64,000 nucleotides of DNA from a virus: positions 26,553 to 90,552 of the IMG/VR virus record IMGVR_UViG_3300047318_000369. One strand, written 5' to 3'. How positions within the stretch are numbered: the first letter of the stretch is position 1; each line of letters starts with the position of its first letter. A program made the position numbers and the translations under genes. The notes under the pieces were generated by a model that saw only the letters and a program-made list of their open reading frames with translations, was not told the DNA's origin and ran no database searches. Shown piece after piece: positions 56,219 to 63,908 of the stretch.

Positions 56219-56452
56219 ATGCGCCGCCCCGTCATCACCGCCCTGTTCGTCGCCGCGTTCCTTATCGGGCCCGTCGCCTGCACCCACGACGATCCGGCGT
56301 CCACGCCCAGTACGACGCGGCCGACGGCTACCAGGACGCCCACCGTGACGCCGAGCCCCTCGCGCACACCGACCGCGCCGCCAGCCAGTCCGACAACGGA
56401 CCCAAGCCCCAGCGAGTCGACGCCGGCGAGTTCACCGACCGGAGCGTCGTAG
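56219..56452 (+). CDS. Putative secreted, possibly lipid-anchored protein (77 aa)
   Basis: ATG 56219 behind GAGGAG. Basic start, hydrophobic helix (VITALFVAAFLIGPVAC) ending at a Cys at residue 21 that could be a lipoprotein site, though the -3 residue is Pro and the match is imperfect. The rest is a Thr/Ser/Pro-rich linker that should be extended and exposed. Confidence 0.6.
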   Translation: MRRPVITALFVAAFLIGPVACTHDDPASTPSTTRPTATRTPTVTPSPSRTPTAPPASPTTDPSPSESTPASSPTGAS

Positions 56453-56464
56453 GAGGCAAACCGC

Positions 56465-56614
56465 ATGCTCAACGTCCTCTGCTACACGGCCGGGCTCATC
56501 CTCCTGGTGCTCGCGGCCGTCCTCCCGGCGAACGTGCAGCGCGACCGCCTCGCCTACGCCGGGCTCGCGTTCTGGCTGCTGCCGACGACCGTGCATGCCT
56601 TGCAGAACCATTGA
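56465..56614 (+). CDS. Tiny membrane protein (49 aa)
   Basis: ATG 56465 behind TAGGAGG. Two short hydrophobic segments (LCYTAGLILLVLAAVL, then AYAGLAFWLLPTTVHAL). Unrecognised. A two-hairpin element follows. Confidence 0.55.
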   Translation: MLNVLCYTAGLILLVLAAVLPANVQRDRLAYAGLAFWLLPTTVHALQNH

Positions 56615-56631
56615 CCAACCCGCCCCATACG

Positions 56632-56686
56632 CCTGCGGCTTGATCACCGCAGGAAGGAAGCCCCGAGTTCCTGGCTCGGGGCTTCC
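56632..56686 (+). ncRNA. Two-hairpin leader element, copy 1
   Basis: Hairpin 1: CCTGCGG (56632-56638) with CCGCAGG (56647-56653). Hairpin 2: GGAAGCCCCGAG (56656-56667), loop TTCCTGG, CTCGGGGCTTCC (56675-56686). The loop bases TTCCTG can instead pair with CAGGAA (56650-56655), which would break both hairpins. A second copy at 60348-60403 keeps the loop and junction but changes stem pairs jointly. It ends 24 bases before the 56711 start. Confidence 0.65.
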
Positions 56687-56710
56687 GAACAACCAGGAAG
56701 GCCCGCACTC

Positions 56711-57085
56711 ATGACTCCGCCCGACAGCGAACCGATGGCCGCCGACGACCTCTGTGAACACTCCTGGTCGTACAACAAGCCAGCCCACGCCACGGCTTCA
56801 GTCCGCATCTGCTCCCTCTGTCACGCGATCGACGGCGAAGACCTCATGCGGACGCTTAACGAGTACGCGCAGGAGTACGCCAAGCTGTACAGCCCGAAGC
56901 CCGTCAGCCTCATCTATGGGCACTCCGACGGGCAGACGATCAGCGTTGTGGATCAGGACGGCGGCATGCCGAAGGCTCCCCGCGAACGGGCCCTGCTTCG
57001 CGCGCTGCTCATCCACACCCTGCGGGCAGTCGACGAGCGCGACCATCCACTGCGGCTCGTCAGCCTCCCCGCCGACCCGCACTGA
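56711..57085 (+). CDS. Hypothetical protein (124 aa) downstream of leader element 1
   Basis: ATG 56711 behind AGGAAGG. CEHSWSYNKPAHATASVRIC then SLCHA suggests a zinc knuckle at the start; then helices. Its leader carries the two-hairpin element, so its expression may be RNA-controlled. Ends exactly where the convergent 57086 gene ends. Unrecognised. Confidence 0.6.
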   Translation: MTPPDSEPMAADDLCEHSWSYNKPAHATASVRICSLCHAIDGEDLMRTLNEYAQEYAKLYSPKPVSLIYGHSDGQTISVVDQDGGMPKAPRERALLRALLIHTLRAVDERDHPLRLVSLPADPH

Positions 57086-57583
57086 TCAACTGCCGAGCGA
57101 TGCCGCGAACTCCCCGGCCTTCGCCTCGGCTGCCGTCACCGTGATCTGCCCCCGGTGGCTCACCTCGACCCGGTAGAACTTCGAGCCGCCCGGAACATCC
57201 GGCACCCGCACCGGGAACACGCACGCCGCCGCCTTCGGCTTCCCCGTGCCGAGCGCGCCGGTTGCCACGACCTTCCCCGCCGAGTCGTACACCGTCACGC
57301 TCGCACCCGCCGCAATGTCCTCGTAGCCGCTGTACCCGGTGCAGTCCTCGGACGTGTCGCCGACCGGCACGTTGTCACCCGTCAACGTGATCACGCCGGT
57401 GAGCGTGAACGGCTTCGGGGCGGATGAGCCGCCGCCCGACAGGCCCCACGCCAGGCCCACGGCGCACGCACCAACAGCGAGACCAGCAAGGCCAGTTACC
57501 AGCGGATGAGGCCAACGCCCCGCCTTCACAGGCGGCGTCACGGGAATCGGCGGGGTGGCAGGCATATCGGTCGCATCAGACAT
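57086..57583 (-). CDS. Membrane-anchored extracytoplasmic protein (165 aa)
   Basis: ATG 57583. A Pro-rich cytoplasmic start, one membrane helix (about 28-48, VTGLAGLAVGACAVGLAWGL), then a Gly/Thr-rich beta domain with two Cys (EDCTGYSGYEDI and AACVFPV) that may form a disulphide outside the cell. Looks like an exposed surface protein. It is the only leftward gene between 50.1 kb and the right window edge. Confidence 0.65.
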   Translation of the reverse strand: MSDATDMPATPPIPVTPPVKAGRWPHPLVTGLAGLAVGACAVGLAWGLSGGGSSAPKPFTLTGVITLTGDNVPVGDTSEDCTGYSGYEDIAAGASVTVYDSAGKVVATGALGTGKPKAAACVFPVRVPDVPGGSKFYRVEVSHRGQITVTAAEAKAGEFAASLGS

Positions 57584-57674
57584 GCGCCGAATCATGACAG
57601 CGCCAACACCCGGCGTACACGCCAACGGCCAGACCGAACCCGCGCCACGCGGCGCACAACCCGAAGGAGGCCGC

Positions 57675-57806
57675 GTGGCCGACGAACACGTCATCACCCT
57701 GGCCATCGAGGCGTCGGGTGAAGTCACGCCCGCACCCACCACGGAACAGGCAGGCACCAACGAGGCCGAGCCTCGCGACGACGAGGAAGGCATGACCGAT
57801 GGCTGA
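57675..57806 (+). CDS. Small acidic protein before the fibre genes (43 aa)
   Basis: GTG 57675 has a strong AAGGAGG site; the open frame from 57555 lacks one. Acidic, disordered tail. Its end overlaps the next start (57799), so it is coupled to the fibre-like pair. Confidence 0.52.
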   Translation: MADEHVITLAIEASGEVTPAPTTEQAGTNEAEPRDDEEGMTDG

Positions 57807-58197
57807 AGGCCTGTCCACGACGCTGGTGTCCAACTGGCTCAATACCTTGCGTGCTGCGGGCGCGGCTTTCGGCCCGGTCGCCGCCGAGTACGCGCAGCTC
57901 CACACCGCCAACCCGGGTGCGGCCGGCACCACCGCCATCTCCGCTGGCTCCGCGACCCGCGTCATCTTCACGCACGCCGCGTCGTCCGCCGGCTCGGCGC
58001 TCGCGCTCACCGGCACCAACCCGGCGTGGACCAACGGCGGGACGAGCGAAACGATCACGGACATCTCCGTGTGGACCGCGGTGACCGGCGGCACCTTCCT
58101 GTACTCGGTGCAGCTCACCGCCTCGAAGGCGTGGGCGTCCGCCGACACCTTCACGCTGACGAGCCATTCCGTCTCGCTAAGCCCACAGGCGGCCTGA
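57799..58197 (+). CDS. Tail-fibre-like protein (132 aa)
   Basis: ATG 57799. LSTTLVSNWLNTLRAAGAAF ... YAQLHTANPGAAGTT ... ISVWTAVTGGTFLYS ... TLTSHSVSLS follows a small beta protein that annotators of actinophages often call tail fibre. It sits directly before the repeat-rich protein, as the base of a fibre might. Virion role not proven, since no capsid gene is in view. Confidence 0.7.
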   Translation: MAEGLSTTLVSNWLNTLRAAGAAFGPVAAEYAQLHTANPGAAGTTAISAGSATRVIFTHAASSAGSALALTGTNPAWTNGGTSETITDISVWTAVTGGTFLYSVQLTASKAWASADTFTLTSHSVSLSPQAA

Positions 58198-58217
58198 CCC
58201 CCTGACGGGGAGGACTC

Positions 58218-59723
58218 ATGACGTCCTTCGCCGATGACTTCAACCGGGCCAACGGCGCTCCAGGGTCCGGGTGGGTAGATGCGACCGGCCTCTGGACCAT
58301 CGTCTCCAACCAGCTCTCCTCGGGAAGCGCCGGCGGCACGATCATCATTCGTGCCGCCACGGCGATGGCCACCTCGGATAACTCGGCGCAGATCACCATC
58401 GCCGCCACCGGGGCCGTCTCCCACGGCGTGTTCTGCCGCGCCAACACCGGTTCCGGCTTCACCAGCGGCTATCTGTGGCGCAACGATGGCACCTCGTGGA
58501 ACTTGTTCTCGAACGTCGGCAGCTCGTTCACCTCCCTGGGCTCCTTTGCCGGGGCAGCCGTAGCGGGAGACGTCGCCAAGATCACGGCTGTCGGCAGCAC
58601 CATCACGGGCTACGTAAACGGCGTCGCGCGCGTAACGGTCACCAACACGGCCGTCACCACCGGAACCGGCCTAGGCCTTCGCGCCGAGTCGTCGAACGTG
58701 CTCCGATTCGACGATTTCGCCGGGGCAGACGTCACATCCGGCACCACAGGCGACGCGGCGCTGTCCGGCACCGCAACACTGACTGCGGCCGGCCTGCGCG
58801 CCACAACCGGCGGCGGTGCACAGGCGGCGACAGCCAGCCTGACCGCCGGAGGGGTCCGGGCAACTGCCGGCGGCGCAACCGTGGCCCCCACCGCCACCCT
58901 CACAGCCGGCGGCCTGCGGGCCACAGCCGGGGACGCGGGCCTGTCATCCTCGGCGAGTCTGACGGCCGACGGTACTCGTGCCGCGTCCGGGGCAGCGAGC
59001 CTTGCTGCGACGGGGTCCCTGGCCGCCAGCGGTTTCCTCGGCGCCACCGCATCCAGCAGCACGACGGCCACCGCCAGCCTGACCGCAGCCGGACAGGTGG
59101 ACCACCCGGCGCAGGCCGCACTCGCCGCCTCGGCCGGGCTCGCCGCGAGCGGAACACGCGCCACCCAGGCAGACGCGGGGCTTCCCGCCACAGCAGGTCT
59201 GACCGCTACCGGGCAGACGGCGACCGTCGGCGACACCACCCTCACCGCCGCGGCGGTCATCACGGCGACCGGACAGCGAGGCGCCCTCGCCGACGCAGCA
59301 CTCGCCGCTACCGCCGGCCTGGCCGCGCAGGGACAGGTCGCGTACAGCGCCGCCGCCGCCCTGGCAATAGCAGCCACGCTCACGGCTGGAGGAGTCACAG
59401 GCGCGGCTCCCGTGCTCGGCGACGCCGCCCTGAACGCGACGGGCACCCTCACTGCGGCAGGCGCCCGCACGACGGCAGCGGGGGCTGGTCTCAACGCCGC
59501 CGCGACACTCGCAGCAGCAGGGAACAAGGCAACCGCCGGAGCTGCGGCCACCGCCGTCACGGCCATCCTCGCCGCCAGCGGGACCCTGATCTCCACCCGC
59601 GACGACATCGACGTCACCGTCGGCGCCCCCTACAGCCCGTGGTCCGTCGGTGCTCCGCAGCGTGAGACGTGGCCCGTGGCCGAACCGAAGCCCGCACCCT
59701 GGCTCGTCGGCCAACCCCAGTGA
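58218..59723 (+). CDS. Repeat-rich fibre-like protein (501 aa; 14 repeats of 20 residues)
   Basis: ATG 58218 behind GGGGAGG. Residues 1-175 form a lectin/LamG-like beta domain (SFADDFNRANGAPGSGWVDA). Residues about 180-462 hold 14 successive units of 20 residues (one of 23), consensus AALxATAxLTAxGxRATAGD, strongly Ala/Thr/Gly-rich, likely an elongated beta rod. The last 40 residues (SPWSVGAPQRE ... PAPWLVGQPQ) are separate. Resembles a phage fibre or surface adhesin. Confidence 0.78.
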   Translation: MTSFADDFNRANGAPGSGWVDATGLWTIVSNQLSSGSAGGTIIIRAATAMATSDNSAQITIAATGAVSHGVFCRANTGSGFTSGYLWRNDGTSWNLFSNVGSSFTSLGSFAGAAVAGDVAKITAVGSTITGYVNGVARVTVTNTAVTTGTGLGLRAESSNVLRFDDFAGADVTSGTTGDAALSGTATLTAAGLRATTGGGAQAATASLTAGGVRATAGGATVAPTATLTAGGLRATAGDAGLSSSASLTADGTRAASGAASLAATGSLAASGFLGATASSSTTATASLTAAGQVDHPAQAALAASAGLAASGTRATQADAGLPATAGLTATGQTATVGDTTLTAAAVITATGQRGALADAALAATAGLAAQGQVAYSAAAALAIAATLTAGGVTGAAPVLGDAALNATGTLTAAGARTTAAGAGLNAAATLAAAGNKATAGAAATAVTAILAASGTLISTRDDIDVTVGAPYSPWSVGAPQRETWPVAEPKPAPWLVGQPQ

Positions 59724-59734
59724 AGGCGGTGGAC

Positions 59735-60034
59735 ATGCAACTTCCCGCCACCACCACCGAGTTCATTCACGTCCCCGTCACCCCGCCGGTCGGAGTCGAC
59801 GTCACCGGCATCCCGCCCAAGCTGGCGATCCTGCCCGTGAGCAACCGGGCCAACCCGACAGTTGGCGACTGGATGACCGGGACGTGGGGCGCCGGACCGG
59901 AAGCGCTACTCCTCGTCGGGCCCGACGCGGGCGCGGTCACCCTGACCGTCGGCGACTACCGGGTCTACGTCAGCTTCGATCCGCCCGGCAGCGAAAACAT
60001 CGTCCGCCAGTCCGGCTACCTCAGCATCACCTGA
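59735..60034 (+). CDS. Small beta protein after the fibre genes (99 aa)
   Basis: ATG 59735 behind AAGGCGG (a GTG at 59720 overlapping the prior stop is the alternative). Beta-rich (VGVDVTGIPPKLAILPVSN ... AVTLTVGDYRVYVSF), similar in type to small virion or adaptor proteins of phage tails. No exact family recognised. Confidence 0.6.
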   Translation: MQLPATTTEFIHVPVTPPVGVDVTGIPPKLAILPVSNRANPTVGDWMTGTWGAGPEALLLVGPDAGAVTLTVGDYRVYVSFDPPGSENIVRQSGYLSIT

Positions 60035-60049
60035 ACGGAGACCAGAACC

Positions 60050-60328
60050 GTGGCCACCCCGAGCGTCGGCATGACCGTGCACTACGTCAGCTACGGCACC
60101 CCCGGCGGCGAGTACACCTCACAGTGCCGGGCCGCCATCGTCACCGCAGTCCCTGACATCCTCACCGACGGCCTCTACGGCAAGGTCCCCGACGCGCACC
60201 TGTGCGTGCTCAACCCGGAGGGCTTCTTCTTCAACAAGAACGTGATCTACGACGAGCCGCAGCTCGATGAGCACGGCCACCCGGGACTGCGCGGCGGCAC
60301 CTGGCACTGGCCCGAGCGCAGCGAGTAG
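60050..60328 (+). CDS. Small phage-type protein (92 aa)
   Basis: GTG 60050 behind CGGAG. VGMTVHYVSYGTPGGEYTSQ then CRAAIVTAVP and VCVLNPEGFFFN-like text marks a beta domain seen in many actinophage accessory proteins. Function unknown. Followed by the second two-hairpin element. Confidence 0.63.
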   Translation: MATPSVGMTVHYVSYGTPGGEYTSQCRAAIVTAVPDILTDGLYGKVPDAHLCVLNPEGFFFNKNVIYDEPQLDEHGHPGLRGGTWHWPERSE

Positions 60329-60347
60329 ACGGCACCCCCCCATCACG

Positions 60348-60403
60348 CCTGCGGCCAGCTACCGCAGGAAGGAAACCCCGGCGTTCCTGGCGCCGGGGTT
60401 TCC
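60348..60403 (+). ncRNA. Two-hairpin leader element, copy 2
   Basis: Hairpin 1: CCTGCGG (60348-60354) with CCGCAGG (60362-60368). Hairpin 2: GGAAACCCCGGCG (60371-60383), loop TTCCTGG, CGCCGGGGTTTCC (60391-60403). Alternative pair CAGGAA (60365-60370) with TTCCTG (60384-60389). Compared with 56632-56686, a G-C pair became A-T and the stem top changed on both sides together. Ends 19 bases before the 60423 start. Confidence 0.65.
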
Positions 60404-60422
60404 GCACACCCAGGAGACGAAC

Positions 60423-61115
60423 ATGGCCCGCTTGCAGATCCTCCAACTCCCCGCAGGTGCCGGAGACGACCGGCCGCCGTTCGTGCTCGTCGTCGACGAG
60501 ACCGTGCCCCAGCGAGTCGCACTCGGCCCGGACACCCCGTTCCGCGACTACTGGGAAGAACTCGCCCTACAAATCGGGGCGCGAGGCGTCATCGTCACCC
60601 CTGAGACCGTCGACATCCCCGCGAACGAACTGCTTCCGGGCTCGACGGGCGCGCGCGTCTACCTAGGCGACATGGAAGTCGGCAGCGTCAGCAGTACCGA
60701 CTCCACCGACCGGGCGACGGAAGCCGAGTCCAGGCTGAAGGCCCTGGCTGGCGAATATGCCGCGCTTCAGGAGCAGCTCAACGACGCCCGCATGTGGGCC
60801 CGGCATGGCTACGAGATCGGGCAACGCCACTGCGGATGGTCGGACCACGGCGTCGCACCCGACTGGCTCACCGAAGGCTGGCCGTACAGTTTCGACTCCT
60901 GCGAACACCTGAAGCAGGCTGCGGAGTACGACGAAGCGCTGACTCGGGTACGCGGCCTACATCGACCCGTCGAGCATCACGGGCAGACCATCTGTGCGGA
61001 ATGCTCCGGTTATGGAGGGCAGAGCACCGACAACGCGCCTGTCGCCCACGACAAGTGCGGCACACTCCGAGCGCTCACCGTGGATAGTGCAGACGAGCCG
61101 ACGGTAAAGCCGTGA
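60423..61115 (+). CDS. Hypothetical protein (230 aa) downstream of leader element 2
   Basis: ATG 60423 behind CAGGAGA. N-terminal beta region (ARLQILQLPAGAGDDRPPFV), a helix (LKALAGEYAALQEQLNDARM), and a late CAECSGYGG ... CGTL zinc-knuckle-like part. No family recognised. Its leader has the conserved hairpin element. Confidence 0.6.
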   Translation: MARLQILQLPAGAGDDRPPFVLVVDETVPQRVALGPDTPFRDYWEELALQIGARGVIVTPETVDIPANELLPGSTGARVYLGDMEVGSVSSTDSTDRATEAESRLKALAGEYAALQEQLNDARMWARHGYEIGQRHCGWSDHGVAPDWLTEGWPYSFDSCEHLKQAAEYDEALTRVRGLHRPVEHHGQTICAECSGYGGQSTDNAPVAHDKCGTLRALTVDSADEPTVKP

Positions 61116-61387
61116 GGATCCGCCGTCGCAGGCCCGAGCCGCAGCCTGCACCGCCGCGCCCGAACTACACGGCGATCGCCGTGATGGAACACGACGAGTT
61201 CGGCATCCAACCCGAACCCGGAACGGCCGCAGCGTTCGTCATCGGGCTGCGCAAGGCGGTCGCGAACTGCACGGCGCATCAACCCGTCGACACCACACCG
61301 TTCGCCCAGGTTGGACGGCGAGGCGTGTGCACGCGGTGCGGCTGCGACATGGTGCAGGACGGCGACGGCCAGTGGGTCAAGACGTAG
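61112..61387 (+). CDS. Small Cys-containing protein (91 aa)
   Basis: GTG 61112, coupled. Arg/Pro-rich start, then GVCTRCGCDMVQDGDG at the end, a zinc-ribbon half or small rubredoxin-like knuckle. Unrecognised. Confidence 0.57.
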   Translation: MRIRRRRPEPQPAPPRPNYTAIAVMEHDEFGIQPEPGTAAAFVIGLRKAVANCTAHQPVDTTPFAQVGRRGVCTRCGCDMVQDGDGQWVKT

Positions 61388-61414
61388 GCAGACCAGTAGC
61401 GGCCGGAGGATGAC

Positions 61415-61588
61415 GTGGTCGACCTGCACGTCGTACCCGTAGACGACCTCGTCGAGCACGACACCAGCATCGACGCCGCCTGCGTCTGCGTCCCAACCGA
61501 TACGCCCGTCGAGCAGGAAGACGGAACGATCCGCTGGCTCGCCGTCCACCACAGCCTTGACGGGCGTGAACTGTCGGAGGCGACGTGA
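61415..61588 (+). CDS. Very small acidic protein (57 aa)
   Basis: GTG 61415 behind CGGAGG. Acidic, with a CVC pair; overlapping stop/start with the next gene (GTGA). Unrecognised. Confidence 0.52.
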   Translation: MVDLHVVPVDDLVEHDTSIDAACVCVPTDTPVEQEDGTIRWLAVHHSLDGRELSEAT

Positions 61589-61833
61589 GCGACATCGATA
61601 GCAGCTTTGTCCTCGTCACGAGTGAGGCGCCCTACCTGCTCGACTTCACCCCGAAGCCGCAGACGATCACCATCACGGGCGCAGACAACGCTCCGCTCGT
61701 CACCATCCACCCCGACGGCACACTCGACTACGGGCCTGACTACACGCCCGATGCGGCAGCCCACGCATTCTGGGAAGCCATGCGGTGCTACATGCCAGCG
61801 CGGTGCGAACGGTGCGGGCACGAGCTGACGTGA
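61585..61833 (+). CDS. Small beta protein with C-terminal CxxC (82 aa)
   Basis: GTG 61585, coupled. Beta strands (FVLVTSEAPYLLDFTP, TITITGADNAPLVTIHPDGT), then a helix and CERCGHEL. Unrecognised. Confidence 0.57.
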   Translation: MSDIDSSFVLVTSEAPYLLDFTPKPQTITITGADNAPLVTIHPDGTLDYGPDYTPDAAAHAFWEAMRCYMPARCERCGHELT

Positions 61834-62081
61834 AGAAGCACAAGCCACCCAACCGCCAGCCTCGCGGGCCACGCGCCACACTGCCCAAGCCGATGGATGT
61901 CCGGCCGCCGCTGTGCGGACCCAACCCGTACCCCGAGATCAGCGGCGACCCGGCGTGGGCGCACGACCACAACATGTGCGGCTGCTGGCATCAGTACGAC
62001 GAATGCCCGTGCAGCCTCGTTGCGCACGAAGCGGCGCACCTCGCGGCCGGATGCCCCTGCAAGTTCTACGGAGAACGATGA
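61830..62081 (+). CDS. Small Cys/His-rich protein (83 aa)
   Basis: GTG 61830, coupled. Basic N-terminus; CGCWHQYDECPC ... CPCKF with histidines, likely zinc-binding. Unrecognised. Confidence 0.55.
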   Translation: MKKHKPPNRQPRGPRATLPKPMDVRPPLCGPNPYPEISGDPAWAHDHNMCGCWHQYDECPCSLVAHEAAHLAAGCPCKFYGER

Positions 62082-62389
62082 CCGCCAACCCGGCAGGCCT
62101 CACCTACACCCTCCACATGGCCACGACAGACGGACGCCTCGCCATGGTCGACATCACCGAAGCCGTCACCCGCGCCCACTTCGTCGTCACCCAGGCCGAC
62201 GGCACACTTGGCATCACCGGCATCCACGACGCACTCCCCGGAGACGCCGACGCCAGCGCCGCCCACCGCATCATGCTCGTCACCTGCCAGAACCCAGCAG
62301 GCAACGGCCAAGTACCTATGACCGTCGACCCCGAAGCCGCGCGGGTGCTCGACGTCATGAAGGCACAGCGGGCCAACGCCGGACGCTGA
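62078..62389 (+). CDS. Hypothetical protein (103 aa)
   Basis: ATG 62078, coupled. Alpha/beta (FVVTQADGTLGITGIHDALP ... RIMLVTCQNPAGNG). No known family. Confidence 0.57.
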   Translation: MTANPAGLTYTLHMATTDGRLAMVDITEAVTRAHFVVTQADGTLGITGIHDALPGDADASAAHRIMLVTCQNPAGNGQVPMTVDPEAARVLDVMKAQRANAGR

Positions 62390-62409
62390 CGAACGGGTGG
62401 GAGGCAGGC

Positions 62410-62643
62410 ATGGCCGACGATCGAGCAAGCGCCAAGCTGCAACTCCGCACAGCCCCGCGCTCAGCAGGCGGGTACCGGCCGCGCAGCGACTGCCGCACCG
62501 TCCTGGAGTACTGGCTGCGCTACGCCATCAGCGAGCCGTGCGACTTCACCTACTGTGCCCCGCGACGCATCGCGTGCAGCCTCCTCGGATGGCACAACAC
62601 CACCTGCGTCGGACGGTCAGCACCGCACCCACGGAGCTGGTGA
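62410..62643 (+). CDS. Small Cys-containing protein (77 aa)
   Basis: ATG 62410 behind GGGAGG. CRTVLEYWLRYAISEPCDFT then YCAPRRIACSLLGWHNTTC: five Cys, basic. Lies two bases before the HNH gene. Unrecognised. Confidence 0.52.
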   Translation: MADDRASAKLQLRTAPRSAGGYRPRSDCRTVLEYWLRYAISEPCDFTYCAPRRIACSLLGWHNTTCVGRSAPHPRSW

Positions 62644-62645
62644 CC

Positions 62646-63038
62646 ATGCCCAGGCGGACAGGCTGGCGCGTGTGCTCGACACCGGGATGCCCGGAGTTCT
62701 CGCAGGGCGGGAAGTGCGACGACCACCGGCGCGAGGCAGAACAGCGACGCGGCACCGCACGACAGCGTGGGTACGGCAAGCAGCACGAGCAGAGGTTCAG
62801 ACCCGGCGTCCTCGCACGCAACCCGACATGCGTCTGCCCTGACGAAGGCCACGACCACGGCTCACCCTGCGGCCAGCGATCCGTACACGCCGACCACTGG
62901 CCACTCGACCGCAAGGCGCTCGTCGCAGCAGGCCTCGACCCCGACGACCCCAAGCGCGGGCGCGGGCTCTGCGGGCCATGCCACTCCAAAGAGACGGCAG
63001 CCAACCCCGAGCAGCAAGGCGGATGGGCGCGCAGATAG
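62646..63038 (+). CDS. HNH endonuclease of the terminase-adjacent phage type (130 aa)
   Basis: ATG 62646. Zinc Cys (CSTPGCPEFSQGGKCDDH), then RQRGYGKQHEQRFRPGVLAR, then VHADHWPLDRKALVAAGL and GLCGPCHSKETAANPEQQGG: an HNH fold with the HADHxxP and CxxCHSxKT features of nucleases that stand just before terminase genes in many actinophages and cut cos-like DNA with the terminase. No terminase is visible before the window ends, 1 kb later. Confidence 0.88.
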   Translation: MPRRTGWRVCSTPGCPEFSQGGKCDDHRREAEQRRGTARQRGYGKQHEQRFRPGVLARNPTCVCPDEGHDHGSPCGQRSVHADHWPLDRKALVAAGLDPDDPKRGRGLCGPCHSKETAANPEQQGGWARR

Positions 63039-63122
63039 GTGACCGGCAACACCGTTGCCCCGTCCCGCAATTACCCCCGCAATGCGGGCTGACCTGGGAC
63101 AATAAAGCAAGGACCCCGGCGA

Positions 63123-63908
63123 GTGCGTCAACACTCCCGGGGCGTGGCCGAACCTGATGAGAGGTACGACTTGCAGAACGATAGCAAGTGTCTCGCGTGC
63201 GAAGCTCTGCTCCCTGCGAGCAGAGGCAGCCGCCCGCGACGGTGGTGTTCCGACAAATGCCGTAGCTGGGCTCGACTCAATCCCGGGAAGAAGCGACCGT
63301 CGGGCCGGGTGTGTCGAGGGTGTGGCGTCGGCATCGACCACTTGATCACCAAGGCGATCTACTGCACCCAGGCGTGTGGCCAACGGCTGCGCGACACGGA
63401 TGCCAAGGTCCAGCTCCCGACGCGCCCGTGCAGGCAGTGCGGCAGATCGTTCCAGCCTTTCCGGTCCAACAGCTCGTGCTGTTCGGATAGGCACTACAGG
63501 ACGTGGCGCCAGAAGCAGTGGAGCGCAGCGAACCCGAAACTCGTCAGGCTTAGGCGCGCCGAACTCCGCGCTCGAATGACAGAAGAGCAGCGACTCAGGG
63601 AACGGGCGCGACAGCGACTCCTCGCCCAAGTTCGCCGAGCGCAGAAGAAACTCTCGCTGCACTTGCGCTTCACTGACGTGCAACTGGCTCAACGGATGGC
63701 GATGTTCGCTGGCTGCTGGATGTGTGGCGGCCCGTTTGAGCACATTGATCACGTGAAGCCGTTGGCCGCTGGCGGCCCACACATCCTCGCGAACCTTCGG
63801 CCGGCCTGCGCTCCGTGCAACCTGAGCAAGGGGAGTCAGTGGCCGCTGCGGTCGCCGCTGATCATGGCTGGTCGGCGAGTCAGGGATGAGCCCGCAGCAG
63901 CCCTCTAG
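63123..63908 (+). CDS. HNH endonuclease with multiple zinc knuckles (261 aa)
   Basis: GTG 63123 gives 261 residues; TTG 63171 after GAGAGG is an alternative. Repeated Cys knuckles (CLACEALL ... CSDKC; CRGCGVG ... CTQAC; CRQCGRSFQ ... CCSDRHY) precede a basic helical part (TEEQRLRERARQRLLAQVRR) and an HNH core: GCWMCGGPFEHIDHVKPLAA then NLRPACAPCNLSKGS. A free-standing nuclease, perhaps a homing enzyme. The last 90 bases of the window hold no gene, only a short G/C hairpin near 63950. Confidence 0.85.
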   Translation: MRQHSRGVAEPDERYDLQNDSKCLACEALLPASRGSRPRRWCSDKCRSWARLNPGKKRPSGRVCRGCGVGIDHLITKAIYCTQACGQRLRDTDAKVQLPTRPCRQCGRSFQPFRSNSSCCSDRHYRTWRQKQWSAANPKLVRLRRAELRARMTEEQRLRERARQRLLAQVRRAQKKLSLHLRFTDVQLAQRMAMFAGCWMCGGPFEHIDHVKPLAAGGPHILANLRPACAPCNLSKGSQWPLRSPLIMAGRRVRDEPAAAL

